Shown here piece after piece: positions 46,951 through 58,800 of a DNA stretch of 64,000 nucleotides. The stretch covers positions 15,865,003 to 15,929,002 of the forward strand of contig NC_035173.2 of assembly GCF_001659605.2 (NCBI RefSeq), given 5' to 3'. The DNA comes from Manihot esculenta. Lineage: Eukaryota > Streptophyta > Magnoliopsida > Malpighiales > Euphorbiaceae. The notes under the pieces are model-generated. The model worked only from the letters and a program-made list of their open reading frames with translations, had not been told where the DNA came from and ran no database searches. The position numbers were made by a program, and so were the translations under genes. Within the stretch, counting starts at the first letter, position 1, and each line of letters begins with the position of its first letter.

Positions 46951-47275
46951 AAGTATTCCTATTTATTTTGAAAGAATAAAAAGCAAGCAGGAATTACCTT
47001 GAAAGCAAGGAAGTGTGAATGAAAAAGAGGAACGGCCAAATCTTTTCTAAAATAATGATGTCAATTGTAAGCAAAAGCGATATTTGGAGAACAAGAATGG
47101 TGTTTATATGGCAATTTCGACAGCAAGCTTTAAAAGCAGCTCGAGAAACAGGATAACCATCATTGACGGGCATGAGCAGGCGAAGAGACGCGAGCAGAGA
47201 AAGCCCAATCTGATTTAGCCATGTATCCCAAATCGTGAAGACAACTGTTACATTCGAATTTGAAGAATTGAGAAC

Positions 47276-47289
47276 TAGCGGGGGACTTC
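47276..47289 (+). other. Polypurine tract of Tat-A
   Basis: TAGCGGGGGACTTC immediately before TGATGTAATAC, the start of the 3' LTR. It defines the 3' side of the element. Confidence 0.75.
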
Positions 47290-47335
47290 TGATGTAATAC
47301 AACAGTCACTCAAAGTGAGTTATGGGCTGCCAATA
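47290..47335 (+). repeat. Tat-A 3' LTR stub
   Basis: About 45 bp align with the start of the 5' LTR (TGATGTAA..CA.AACAGT...CTCAAA.TGAGT.ATG.GCTG). Similarity then ends, so the LTR is truncated. Confidence 0.65.
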
Positions 47336-47844
47336 TCAATAGATATTATTATAATATATATATTTTTTATTCAATTAATTATTTATCAAAGTGGATTTAA
47401 ATAATTGGCTTCTATAATATAGAATTCGAACACGAACTCGAGTCCATCTTAACGTGTTATGAAAATTAATTTTTAAAACTGAACATATATGAAACTCAAA
47501 TATATATTATTTAAACTCATCTTAATAGAATTTAATAAAATTAAACATTCAAAAGTTCTCTATTCATTCTCATCACTACTTCTACTGATATTTTAAAATT
47601 TGCATGAAATTTAGCTCAAATTGACCACTAAAAGGAATTAAATTTGAATTCTATTGAATCAATTATATTCTTTTATCATTTTAAAATATTTTGGTATTTT
47701 GAATTTTGCAGTAGAATTTAATTGGAAATTGAATCGATCAATTTGAATAAAACAAGATTTAAGCTCCTGTATGAGCAGAATAATTTGATTTCTTTATTAT
47801 TAATTTATTAGAATATCAGCAAGAACCATTATTATATTAGTTTT

Positions 47845-47888
<44 letters not shown>

Positions 47889-47999
47889 ATGGTTGGTGAA
47901 AATCGCTCATATAATTTAAAATACACAGTTGGGAAAAGACACACAGAGAGAAACCTGCTGGCTATAGAAGCCACTAAATGTGGGTTTAGAATAGAGAAA
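47336..47999. other. AT-rich flank of the gibberellin oxidase gene, with an AT microsatellite
   Basis: No gene is seen. A (TA)n microsatellite of about 36 bp is at 47849-47884. The sequence otherwise lacks recognisable elements. Confidence 0.6.
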
Positions 48000-48116
48000 G
48001 ATACAACTATTGTATATGGAAAGCATTCAAAACAAGTAGAAATGGTTTTAGAAAAGATACCATTATTATATATGAAAAGCATTCAAAACAAGTAGAGATT
48101 AAATGGTTTTAGAAGA
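48000..48116. repeat. Imperfect tandem duplication across the stop codon of the gibberellin oxidase
   Basis: Two units of about 56-61 bp (48000-48055 and 48056-48116) share 'aaagcattcaaaacaagtag' and 'aatggttttaga'. The second unit contains the last codons and the TAA stop (48099-48101). The first lies in the 3' untranslated region. Confidence 0.8.
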
Positions 48117-50013
48117 TGGAAGCCATTTGATAAAGCTTTGAAAGGTAGCAACATCAGCTCTGTAGTGGTTTTGAGTAAAATCCAACAAGTCAGACCATGT
48201 GAAATCTGGGTACTTCCTTGGCCCTTCTATGCAAACAAGATCCTGTGGTGGTCTCACCACTTTGTCCTCTTTTGGACACACAAAGAAAACCAGCGATCTT
48301 CTTTCTCTCTCTCTATTCACCACGGCTCTGTGTAGGCAACTCTTGTATTTCCCATTGGATAATGCCTGCATACCATATCAAACAATATTTGTCTTATACT
48401 ATTCTTGATTAATTATTTGCAAGGAATTTAACTACAATTATAAAATTCTGAACTTCAATTTTGATAACCAGTTAAAAAAAATTAGTGGGATGGAAAATTT
48501 TAAGTTTTTACAGAATTTGAGAATTTGAAGAGTTTACAAACTTTACGTTGTTTAAAAAACTTTCCTAGTGAATATAAATATTACTTTCAAAACTCTTATT
48601 TTTCCTCTAAAAACATTCTTCTAAATATAGGGTTTTTTTTTTCTCCACATTTTCTTTTGAGTTGTTAGTAAAATTCACATCAAATGTCATTCTTTGAAGA
48701 AACTAATTTGAAAAAATAAATAGAAATGGTTCTTTTCCATATTTATTCACTATCAAATGTCGTAATCTTAATAACAAATAATTAATGGTATGACCCACTG
48801 TTCCTTAAGGTCATTTTCGTTGTATTGATGTTACATATGACCTATTAGTTAGTCCACAAGTGGACAATTGATTCATGTATATAAGCATGTCAAACTCGTT
48901 TTGAAATACTTTTTTTTTTTAGAAAAAAATAAAAAGAAAGGAAAAATTGTTGAAATCCCTTTAAAATTGAAACTCGAAACATTATAGTTACCATGAAGGT
49001 ATCACCAATGTTGACGACAAAGGCATCAGAACGAGGTCGAATTGCTTGCCATTTGTTATTTGCAAACACTTCAAGGCCACCGACTTCATCCTGGTGAAGT
49101 ATGGTTAAGGAAGTTGGGTCACAATGAGGACCAGTGCCGAGGGTTAGCCCCGAATTATTGCAAGGTGGATAATTGTTGCATCTCATTATTGAGCTACCAT
49201 CTTCAAAAAATTCCTTGTAGTAATAACGATCCACTCTCAAGCTCACTGCCAGCAGCTCAAAAATTACGAGAGATAACCTCCTCATTTCTTCACAGTACCT
49301 TTGGTACACCCACCTACAGTAACCAAGTATGAAACTGTATGAACTTAAAAGCATAAAAAAAAAACAAAAACAAAAAGATTTAGAAAAACAGACACGGAAT
49401 TAGTCATTTGTGGACGGACCAGAAACTCCTAGACTATTAATATTTTATGTAAGATAAATGGGAATGAATAGCGTTAAAAACATATATATGTATAACTTAA
49501 GCCAATATCATACCCTGTTGGTTGAAAATGTTCACCCAGGAAATGCTTGAAGTAATCAACGACAACTGGGTGTGAGTGATTCCCATTGTACTCAAATGAG
49601 AAAGTCTCCTTCCAAGGCAACTTAGACGAATACCGATCGGCATGAGCGCCGGAATATCCACATACACCGCCGGGTTGCCTACGAACACTGAGCTTCTTAT
49701 CTAAAGGGAGCTTAAAGATTGTATCAATTTCTTGATACGCAGCTCGAATAAGGGAAGAATCTATTCCATGGTTTGTGACTTGAAAGAAACCATGGTGTAA
49801 ACAAGCAACTCTAAGAAGCTCAGCTGCGTGGGCAGTTTCCACTTCATCTCCTTTCAAGAATCCGTCCAAATCTATCAGTGGTTCTTCAAGCTCGTCTTGG
49901 TTTCCAACCAAATCCTTGTGCGGCCAAACGAACTCAGTTGGCAAGTTTGGCTGTTTCTGCAACGCTGATGAGTCGAAGACAAGAACCCCAGCAAGTTGCT
50001 CTCTTGTATTCAT
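48099..50013 (-). CDS. GA20ox: Gibberellin 20-oxidase, three exons
   Basis: Exons 49514-50013, 48992-49313 and 48099-48365 with GT-AG introns of 200 and 626 bp give a 362-residue protein, the normal length. It is a cytosolic 2-oxoglutarate/Fe(II) dioxygenase that oxidises carbon 20 of gibberellin precursors to make C19 gibberellins such as GA9 and GA20. Visible motifs: FVWPHKDL (about residue 28), [28 protein letters not shown] with the His-x-Asp iron ligands, CLHRAVVN with the second His, and the Arg-x-Ser 2-oxoglutarate site in [11 protein letters not shown] 50011-50013 is chosen; the frame extends upstream only to a GTG. One oddity: the NYYPPC motif reads NNYPPC. The frame is intact and looks functional. 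Feedback regulation by gibberellin is typical of the family but not visible here. Confidence 0.94.
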
Positions 50014-50182
50014 TCTCGGACGCACAGCAGCACTGGAAACTAGCTGATATTATATCAGATGAAGGAGACACGTTTGCTAAACCAGGCTGGCTATTTGTAG
50101 GAGAACCAATATGGTATGTAGACAGGAGAGAGAATGACGTTAACGAGAATATCTCTAGAGATAGAGATTGCCGAAAATTCTG

Positions 50183-50190
50183 TATTTATA
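50183..50190 (-). promoter_or_regulatory. Possible TATA box of the gibberellin 20-oxidase gene
   Basis: The minus strand reads TATAAATA about 170 bp upstream of the ATG, implying a 5' leader of about 140 bp. The position is plausible but untested. Confidence 0.5.
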
Positions 50191-50799
50191 CGAGAAGCTT
50201 CCGAGGTTACTGTTCACCTCGCTCTATTTTTTCTTTTATTTATTTATTTTTATATTTTATTTCTAATTTTATTTTTATTTTTTTCTTTTTTTCATACTAT
50301 GAGGGCCGGCCCACCTAGTGTCACCGTATCACCTTCTCACCGTGATTCTACTACAAACCTCACCCCACTCTCCAACAGCCTTTTTACGTTTGCCCTTTCT
50401 CTTTTTCTTTTCTTTTCTTTTTCTATAAAAAATGTCAAAATAATTTTCATTTAAGAAAAACCTAGACATTGATTATCTATATTTTAAAACCTAGACATTA
50501 ATTATCTATATTTTTAAATTTGATACTGATGTTTTGAAATTTAAAAAATAGGATTTATAGTATGTGAGTGAGATTAATCAAGGAAATTTATGTTTCTTCT
50601 CATTTATTTTTTTTTTTTTCCTCTAGTGATGTATAACTGTCACTATACTACAATGCTACCTGTCTCTCTTTTTCTTTTATCCTCTAGTACGCATAACTGG
50701 CATCCTGCTATAGTGTCACTTGTTTCTGTCACTCAGACCCGTACGTATGGACTCGCCAACATACCCCTCTCTGTCAAGCAGTCATTTAATTCCTCCCGA
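50191..50799. other. Upstream region of the gibberellin gene, T-rich
   Basis: Contains T-rich pyrimidine runs (50228-50295, 50385-50430 and 50600-50625) and no supported gene. The ORFs predicted through it are low complexity. Part of the Tat-B LTR may begin here, but the border is not resolved. Confidence 0.5.
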
Positions 50800-51040
50800 T
50801 GCGCGTGCTGATAGGGCTGCGAGGTGACTGGGCCTGTTCTCTCACCTCTTGTCACGTTATCGGACTAGACTATCTTCTAGTGGACCCGTGCGTGCAGTCA
50901 GTCCGATCTGCTTCACGTCACCGGGCTGGAGCATACGGTGTTGGGCCGGTTTGCTTGAAAGCGGCCTAATGGGCTTTGGGTCTATATTCTTTTCCAAGGT
51001 CCGGCCTCACCACTGGGTGTAAGAAATCCGGCGGTCATCA
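50800..51040 (-). repeat. Tat-B 3' LTR, outer border unresolved
   Basis: On the minus strand an LTR-like start TGATGACCGCCGG at 51040 follows a purine-rich tract (GATAAAGGGACACT). This parallels the Tat-A boundary (GGGGGACTTC then TGATGTAAT). The far end cannot be fixed, and the partner LTR is outside the window. Confidence 0.5.
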
Positions 51041-51056
51041 AGTGTCCCTTTATCTC
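51041..51056 (-). other. Probable polypurine tract of Tat-B
   Basis: The minus strand reads GAGATAAAGGGACACT directly before the inferred LTR start. Confidence 0.5.
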
Positions 51057-51279
51057 CTCAGCAGTTATTTCATGAGTGATGAGGGGATAAATCCCTAGGC
51101 TCCCATTATAACCGCGCGGCCCGAGGGAGGCTCCTCTCAAAACGTCCTTTCCTTGCTTTACTCTTTTCAAATTCAAACTCCCCAATTCTCTCCAGACTCT
51201 TCTTCTTGCCTTGCTCTCTGTACTTCGTCTCTCTCATTCTCTGCAAAATTTCTGCGAGGTATGTCTATTGCTTTCTCTA

Positions 51280-53140
51280 ATGGCTGCTCCCAAAATTTCT
51301 GATGTTGTGAATCTGAAGTCTTGCATCACCCCTTCTTCTCTCACCAACTTCTTTTCTCGGGAATACCTAGATACCTCTATCTATCGTGTTAAGACTCCTC
51401 ATCGTAATGAGAGAATCATTCTTCCCTATCCTCCACCGCTAGGTTTAATTGACCCCAGCGGGATAGCAGCTTGGTCTTTTTTGTCAAGCAGCGTAATTTT
51501 GGTTTAATCTTTCCTTTTTCTCCCTTCTTCATTGAGGTTTTCCGTTATTTTGGAGTAACTCCTCGCATGCTCTCGCCCAACTCTATTCTCTTCATGTGTT
51601 CCTTTGAATCTGTCAGCCTGTGCTGGGATTTTGCCCCATCGGCCGCTCTTTTCTCCACCTTTTTTCGTTTGGTCAAGGCTAGCCAGGGATTTTACTATTT
51701 TGCTCCCCGAGGAGGGTTGTCTATCTTCACGGAGTATAAGGACTCTATTAAGGGTTAGGTCGAAGGTTTCGTAGTAGTGGAGCTGAAGGAAGGCTCTAGA
51801 ATAACCTAGGATGTGGATCTCCCTGGAGAGATGTCCCCCCTGGCTGTAACGACCTTCCTCAGCTGTCCGTAATGGACCAGATCTGCCTTCTCTGACTAAC
51901 CTCTGTCTCTCGAAAGTATGATGTCGAGAAGTGCATGTTTGTGTCCAGTCTTTAGCCCTTTTTTCTATCTCTTGCCCTTTTCTTTTATTTGTTTTTAACC
52001 ATTTTTTTTCGCAGCTTCCTCCACACCCATGGAAGAGATCAAGCCGCCGAGAACTTCATAATGTCCTGGGAGAATATGAGGGCTATCCAGGAGGCCTTCC
52101 GGGCTGGCCGATTTGTGGCAGACTTGACCTGAGAGGTCTTCCAAGCCATCTCTACCCCGGTGGCTGGCCGGACTACTTCTCCTGCCCCTACCTCTTCTCG
52201 GACTCTAATGCCTGCCCCTAAGGGCTCTCGTTCTGCAACCTCCAAGGCTTCCACCCAAGGCAGGACTCTGGACTCCTCTAAGTCCCATGCAGCCCCAAGG
52301 CCTAAGTCGACCTCCACCCCAGCTTCCCAGGAGCCCATCACCATCGAAGAATCTGCGGAGGGTGGTTCCAAGGGAGGGGCCGAGGTCGCTCCTTCTTCAA
52401 TATGACCTAAGCAGGCCGCTGTTGTCGGTGCCATTGTTATTAGGGGTGCCTCTGGCAAGCGAGCCCAATCTACTGAGGTCCCTCCCGAGGGCCAGGCCTC
52501 CAAGAAAGCGCATGTAGCTGGGTCTCCCGAGGCCATTCTCCCTCCTCCTGCTAATAAGGGAAAGCAAGCCCTAGGGTTTTTGTCTTCAGCCCCTGATAAC
52601 GAACTCTTCAACACTACTGAGGTAACTCCTAGGTCCGCGGTGACTTCTGTGGCTGAGATGCTGCATGAGAAGATGTTCGGCGAGATATCTAATGTCTCTA
52701 ATCCACGCTTCCTTACTTTCGCCAGCCATCTTGCTTGCTCCACCAGGCAACAGGTGGCTTTTCGCTCACGGTCCCGGGAGGAGCTGAGAGACAGCCTCTG
52801 AAAGATGCTCCTCATGGTAAGTCACTTTACTGTTTTTTTAGTCTACTTTGTTTCCCTTATTTTCTAACTCCCTTTGTTGTCTCCTTTCTGCCAGGCGCTT
52901 GACATTTACATGGAGATCGATGCTCGAGATCAGTCCCTCTAGAGCACGATGGACCAACAAATTGATGAGGCCGCCGTGAGGAGAATCTCGTGGCGACTGA
53001 TGATGCTCATAGGCATATAATTGAGCTTAAAAGTCAACTCGATGACCTCACTATTCGCTTAGGGGAGATGCGAGATGAGGTCGGCAGGGCTTCTGAGCGG
53101 ACTTCTACGACAAAGTCTCGACGGGATGAGGCTTTGCCGC
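51280..53140 (+). pseudogene. Tat-B antisense extra ORF, 5' part, disrupted
   Basis: Begins MAAPKISDVVNLKSC at 51280. A frame change near 51475 in a T-run leads into GLIFPFSPFFIEVFRYFGVTP, resembling the Transposase_28 ('putative gypsy type transposon') domain and similar to the Tat-A antisense ORF. A TAG at about 51759 ends that frame. Downstream are Ser/Pro/Ala-rich linkers (52160-52560) and a conserved-looking segment around MLHEKMFGEISNVSNPRFLTF (52660). A coiled coil starts near 52990 (IIELKSQLDDLTIRLGEMRDE) and is cut by Athila-2 at 53141. Element orientation is inferred to be minus, making this ORF antisense to it. The product's role is unknown. Confidence 0.68.
53136..53140. repeat. 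Left target-site duplication of Athila-2
   Basis: GCCGC, identical to 61754-61758. Confidence 0.93.
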
Positions 53141-54744
53141 TGACTCGCTGTTGTCGAAGCTGGTCAAAAATAACCTTTCCGGTTATCAACAATATTACTA
53201 CTGTAGATAGTGGTAAAGGATCGAATCCACAAAGAATTGAAAACTTACCTATTTTTCTTAACAAAACCAAAAGAATTAACTGAAAGCAAATAACTGAAAG
53301 AGAAGTAAACTGAAACGAGATAAACTGAAAGCAAATAACTGAAAGTAAAATGGGGGGTTTTGAGATTGATTCAATTAATCTAATTCTGAAAGCAGTAAAA
53401 GTAAAGCGAATAATAAAAATAAAGGGAATTCAATAATGAGAAAGCTCTAGTTGAAGAGTTGGATCCGCTTCAATTGTTAGGATTGATCATTGAATCTTAT
53501 GTTCTTTTGATTGATTCAATAGATTAGTTATGGAGATGGAAAACGCTTCTCACCACCATATCTCTCCTTAAGATTAAACCAATTAGGGAACGTCCTCTAA
53601 TTAATTACTAATTAACAAGTTGCCAAGGAACGTCCTTGGGCCTTAGACATCAAAACAACTGTCAATTGCATTAAGAGATAGAGAGAGCCAATCCTAGCTA
53701 CTCAAACACAAGAGATATTACTAGATCATATAATTTTCTTAGTTTTTACACCAAGTGTTCTTATGTTTAAACAATCCAAACAATTACGGACTTAAAACTA
53801 TTCAAACTAATAATATATTACCTTACAATCAAGAATCAAGTGGCCAATTTGATCAAAAAAACAAAGCAATAATAGAATCAAGCATGAAATTGTATGAATA
53901 TTGAATAAACCAAAGACAAACAACTTATGTTCAGATCTCACAATCCATAAAACAACTTAAGTTTCAACTAATCTTCAACTAGAATAAAGGTTTCAGCCAC
54001 TCATGGCTGAACCAAAAACCAAAAATAAAAGAAAAGAAGAAAGGTAGAAGAAGAGAAGAGGTTTGGGGGCGTCGGCCTTGTGTAATCCGAGGAGATGAAG
54101 TGTAAGAGGGTAGAAGAGGTTTCGGCTGGCCTTATGTGCTTCTTAAATAGGATTAGATGCTGACTTTGCTGCCCAAGAGGTGTCTAAAAAGGAAAGAATC
54201 GCGTTGCAAGGTCTTCAGAAGGAAGGAGGCGCGCGGATGGCTCTTCAGAAGGAAGGTGGCACGCGGATGGGTTGTGCAAAGGGAAAGATATGCTGTCCAA
54301 TCTTTCCTTTTTAGGTGGAGCCTTCATTTGAATTTCAAATCTTGAATATTGAATGCAAGAGAGGCAAGTGCGTCTTCTTGAAATCTTGCTGCCTAAATAG
54401 AAGATCTGACTGATGGGGTGTCTGCACATCTTTAAACAAGGAAAGAAAGATCTGCAATTTGAATTTCAAATAATCTTCTGACTGCGCTTTCCTTATCTGT
54501 TTTTGCTTCTGCACTTTCCTTATTTGGTACTTTCCATATTTGAAAACTTTCCTTATCTAAAAACTTTCCTTATTTGGCACTTTCCATATTTGGCACTTTT
54601 TGGCAGTTTTAAAAGCATTTTCACCAGATTGTCTCTTTACACCTAATATCTGCAAAACAATATTAAAACCACAAAATTAGGCAGAAATGGTGTAGATAAA
54701 CATCAGTAATATTATGATAAAATGGTCTAAAATATGTTCTATCA
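53141..54744 (-). repeat. Athila-2 3' LTR
   Basis: 1604 bp, one base shorter than its partner, differing by several percent by eye. It contains repeated 'ctttcc(t/a)tatttgg' blocks near 54535-54600 and near-duplicate 'cttcagaaggaagg' units at 54216-54260. Confidence 0.94.
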
Positions 54745-54783
54745 AATACCCCCACACCTAACCTTTTGCTTGTCCTCAAGCAA
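54745..54783 (-). other. 3' polypurine tract plus hairpin module of Athila-2
   Basis: ATACCCCCACAC (plus strand) next to the LTR is followed by TTGCTTG-TCCT-CAAGCAA at 54766-54783, identical in stem and loop to Athila-1. Confidence 0.85.
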
Positions 54784-55710
54784 ATAAACATAGTCAAACA
54801 AGCTCTCTTTGCTACTTGATCCTTACTTTCACTTAAGCTCTTACTCTAAACACCTATTTTGAATCATTGCAGTGAAGAATATATGCATCAAGGTTACTCA
54901 CCTTCTTTCCTTGTTTCCCTTTACCTACCATTGCTAGTATTTATTTTTCTCAAGAGGGAGATTACACATGCACATATGATTTGTTCAATTAAGACTTTTT
55001 CTAGCTTTGAGAGTGATTTGCCCTTACCTTGAAGTACTACATTCAACCTTTTGCACTTAAATTTTGCTTGAAAAAGTCACCAACCTATTGATGTGAAAGT
55101 ATATATTTTCAGTTGGTCACCTGTCCAAGTGGCTACTAGCTCTGTTCATAGTCTTTTGACCATTGGAATAGTTTTCAATTTATGCTTTAAATTCCAAGCC
55201 TTTACCGAATTTCCTATCTCAAAGAATTGGTCAAATCAACACCAATTGCTAAAATAAGTCATGTTAAGTTTATTCACACATCTTTCGATTCATTCTCTCG
55301 AATGAGCAATATAGATTTTTCACCATGGCAAGCTCAAAGATTCAATTCAAAAGGTAATTTTCAAACATGAATATAACTCACTGCAATTGATTCAACATAA
55401 GTTTAAAGAGTCATCACATCAATGGGGTCATGGAAAGAAAGCTCATCCAACATAGTCTATCAGTTTGAGTGAAGCAAATCAAAACACAAAAAAGAAGAAG
55501 ACTGTGGTTGTGTGTGTTATTGAAAGAAAAAATGAAAAAATCAAACTGTGGCTAGCTATTCTCACGCAAAACTGAAAGAAGAAAATTGAAAGAAGACTGA
55601 AAAGGAAAATCGCACAAACTGAAAGAAAAAAAGAAGAAGAAAAAGTCACAGAAACTGAAAGGAGAAAGAAGAAGAAAAATCACAGAAACTGAAAGGAAAA
55701 TTTAGAGATA
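54784..55710. other. Athila-2 3' noncoding region
   Basis: No credible ORF. It shares blocks with Athila-1, such as 'acctgtccaagtggctactagctctgttcatagtctt' near 55117-55154. A purine-rich stretch at 55490-55700 repeats 'actgaaag(a/g)' and 'gaaagaagaagaaaa' units. Confidence 0.75.
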
Positions 55711-55750
55711 TGCACCCCACACCTAATTCATGCATTGTCCTGAATGTATA
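55711..55750 (-). other. Internal polypurine/hairpin module of Athila-2
   Basis: TGCACCCCACAC followed by ATGCATTG-TCCT-GAATGTAT, with two imperfect stem pairs. It corresponds to the 19009-19046 module of Athila-1, and its spacing to the LTR-adjacent module (about 0.95 kb) is similar. Confidence 0.65.
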
Positions 55751-55813
55751 AGAAAAATAAAAGAGCAGGGGAAACTAAGTACTCCCCTGGGTGGTGTGCA
55801 TGGTGCGATTCAC

Positions 55814-58800
55814 TTATTCAGAATGAGTGACAAACAGATGTTCGTTTGGGAAGTCTTCCTTGACTAGACATGGCGCAGAGCTAGAGGGAAGCTGGCTCAA
55901 GTGGTCAGCCACTAGATTCTCCTTTCCTTTCTTGTCCTTTATTTCGATATCAAACTCCTGTAACAACAGAATCCACCGAATGAGTCTCGGTTTAGCCTCC
56001 TTTTTCTTGATCAAATATTGCAAGGTTGCATGGTCATAATAGATGATGACTTTAGTCCCCATGAGGTATGGTCTGAACTTCTCTAAGGCAAATACAACAG
56101 CCAAGAGCTCTTTTTCTATTGTTGAGTAGTTGCTTTGGGCAGCATCCAATGTGCGAGATGCATAGTGAATCACGTGTGGTGAGTTTTCCACACGTTGCCC
56201 CAAGACTACCCCCACTGCATAGTTGCTTACATCACACATGATTTCAAAGGGCAAGTTCCAATCAGGTGCCTGAATGATTGGGGTAGTAACAAGCAATTCC
56301 TTTATCATATCAAATGTTGTTTTGTAGCCTGCATTAAAATCAAATGTTACATCTTGTTGGAGCAATTTACATAATGGCTGTGTGATTTTGGAGAAATCTT
56401 TTATGAATCTCCTGTAGAATCCTGCATGACCAAGGAAAGAGCGGATTTCTTTAACATTTGTAGGATAAGGCAGATTTTTTATTGCGTCTACCTTGGCTTT
56501 GTCCACTTCAATCCCTTTAGCTGAAACTACATGCCCTAAAACCATACCTTGAATAACCATGAAGTGGCATTTCTCATAATTAAGCACAAGGTTTGATTCA
56601 ATGCATCTCTGTAGGATCTTTTCTAAGTTGGCAAGGCACTCTCCAAAGGAGTTACCATGTATTGTGAAATCATCCATGAACATTTCAATGGTGTTTCCTA
56701 CATAATCTGAGAATATGCTCATCATGCAACGTTGGAAGGTAGCAGGTGCATTGCATAGTCCAAATGGAATTCTTCTAAATGTAAAAGTGCTAAAAGGACA
56801 AGTGACAGTGGTCTTCTCTTGGTCTTCTGGAGCTACTGGAATTTGATAAAAACCTGAAAAACCATCAAGACAACAATAGTGGGACTTACCTGCAAGCCTT
56901 TCCAGTATCTGATCAATGAAAGGTAGAGGGAAGTAGTCTTTCCTTGTGGCTGCATTCAGCTTCCTATAGTCCATGCATACTCTCCACCCATTCTGAACTC
57001 TAGTGGGAACAATTTCTCCTTCAGCATTTGGAACAATGGTGATCCCAGTCTTTTTGGGGACTACATGCACAAGACTTACCCACTTGCTATCAGAGATTGG
57101 GTAGATGATACCTGCATCCAGAAGCTTGACTATCTCCTTTTTCACTACCTCCATCATAGGTGGATTCAGTCTTCTTTGAGCATCTCTGACTGGCTTGCAT
57201 TCCTCTTCCATGTGTATTCTATGCATGCATGTGGCAGGGGAGATACCTTTTATGTCATCTATGGTCCATCTTATGGCTCCTTTGTGCTTCTTCAATACTC
57301 TCAGAAGGCTTTCTTCTTCAGTTTGGCTCAATTGATTGGACACTATCACCGGATGTGTCTTTTCAGCTCCCAAGTACACATATTTCAAGTGGTCTGGCAG
57401 AGGTTTCAGATCTAGTTCTGAGATTGTCTTACTTGTGTTCGGCTGCTTGGAAGGACAAGTGTCTGTCTGAATGGGGGGTCTGGCTGAACTGGTTTCAGGT
57501 TCTTCTTTCTGTGCAGGACCTATCTAAAGTGGAGGCTGAATGGAGGAGCTCACCTGCGATCCATGCTGAAAAGGCTGTGATGGAATGCTCTCTGTCTGCG
57601 CAAGGTTGATCTGCGGACCGAGCTGAGGTGGTGCGATCTACCTCTGTTCTTCCTACGGTTGTCTGCAGCTTATCTGTTGGATGTTGCAGACTGTTTCCTT
57701 CAATTCTGGCTCTTTCTGGCTCTTTACCTTTTCCTGGTCAATCTCCCTGCAAAGGTCATTGGTTAGTATATCATCTTGATTCTCTTCAAAGATGTCCTGG
57801 CTCAAACAATCAATAATATCAAGACCATAAACAGGGGACATATCATGGGGATATTTCATGGCATCATAAACATTGTATTTAATTACTTCCCCTTCAAATT
57901 CTATGGTGAGAGTGCCATCATGCACATCTATTTTATTCCTAGCAGTGCTTAAGAAAGGACGTCCAAGTAGGATGTCTGAAGAAGTGCTGTAGTTGTCTTC
58001 CTTTATATCAATCACATAAAAGTCTGCTGGAAAGATAAGTTCATCCACTTGTACTAGAACATCTTATAAAACTCCTTTTGGATACACCACAAATCTGTCA
58101 GCTAATTAAATCACAACTCTGGTGTCTTTCAGTGCACCTGCATTCAAAGAATTATAGATGGAAAGGGGCATAACATTAATGGATGCACCAAGATCACACA
58201 TAGCTTTCTTTATCCCAACATTCCCAATTTTGCAAGAAGTAGCAAACATTCCTTTATCTTTACATTTGGTTGGGAGTTCTCTTCTTATCACAGTAGTAAC
58301 TACCTCACCTACACTTACTTTCTCTCTCTCAGCAAGCTTTTTTCTGTTGGTACACAACTCTTTCAGTAATTTTGCATACCTGGGAATTTATTTCACAGCA
58401 TCTAGCAGAGGTATGTTGATTTTCACTTTCCTGAAGGTCTCAAGGATCTCCTTTTCTTCTTTTTCTTTTTGTGTTCTTTCAAATCTTTTTGGAAAAAGAG
58501 GTGGCATTTGGAAGCTTACCTGTTGATCTGCATTCTGCTTGTGCGCAGGAATGGTTTCAGATGGGGGTCGCCCATTCGGCTTGGAGAGGTGGTGCGCAGG
58601 TTGTTCAGCAGAAACACCTGGTTCTTGCGCAGATGGCTCTCCTTCATCAGTCTTGGCATCTTGAAGCTCTTTCCCACTTCTTAATGTGATGGCACTTACA
58701 TTTTGTCTGGGATTAGTTTCAGTTTGAGAAGGGAGCTTACCTTGGGATTTAGTCTTGCTCATGGATGTGGCCAATTGTCCTAGGTGCTGTTGGATGCTTT

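Larger units (their letters stand above)
31616..47335 (+). mobile_element. Tat-A: internally deleted Tat-lineage Ty3/gypsy element, host of Tekay-2
   Basis: Plus-strand order: 5' LTR, primer-site region, gag, remnant of the integrase C-terminus, tandem array, Tekay-2 insertion with perfect AGTTT duplications, antisense extra ORF, polypurine tract, start of 3' LTR. The protease, reverse transcriptase, RNase H and integrase core are missing. An extra antisense ORF and tandem repeats near the 3' end are known features of Tat-lineage elements. Confidence 0.8.

Noticed and set aside
47849..47884. AT microsatellite as a regulatory site or origin
   Set aside because: A simple (TA)n run with no supporting context.
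50014..50025. Upstream extension of the gibberellin oxidase frame
   Set aside because: It begins with GTG, not ATG, and an in-frame stop lies just upstream. The first ATG at 50011-50013 gives the expected length.
51931..52815. Overlapping frames on both strands in the Tat-B extra ORF, including a 258-codon minus-strand frame (52039-52815)
   Set aside because: The minus frame mirrors a Ser/Pro/Ala-rich plus-strand linker. Domain content and continuity support only the plus strand.
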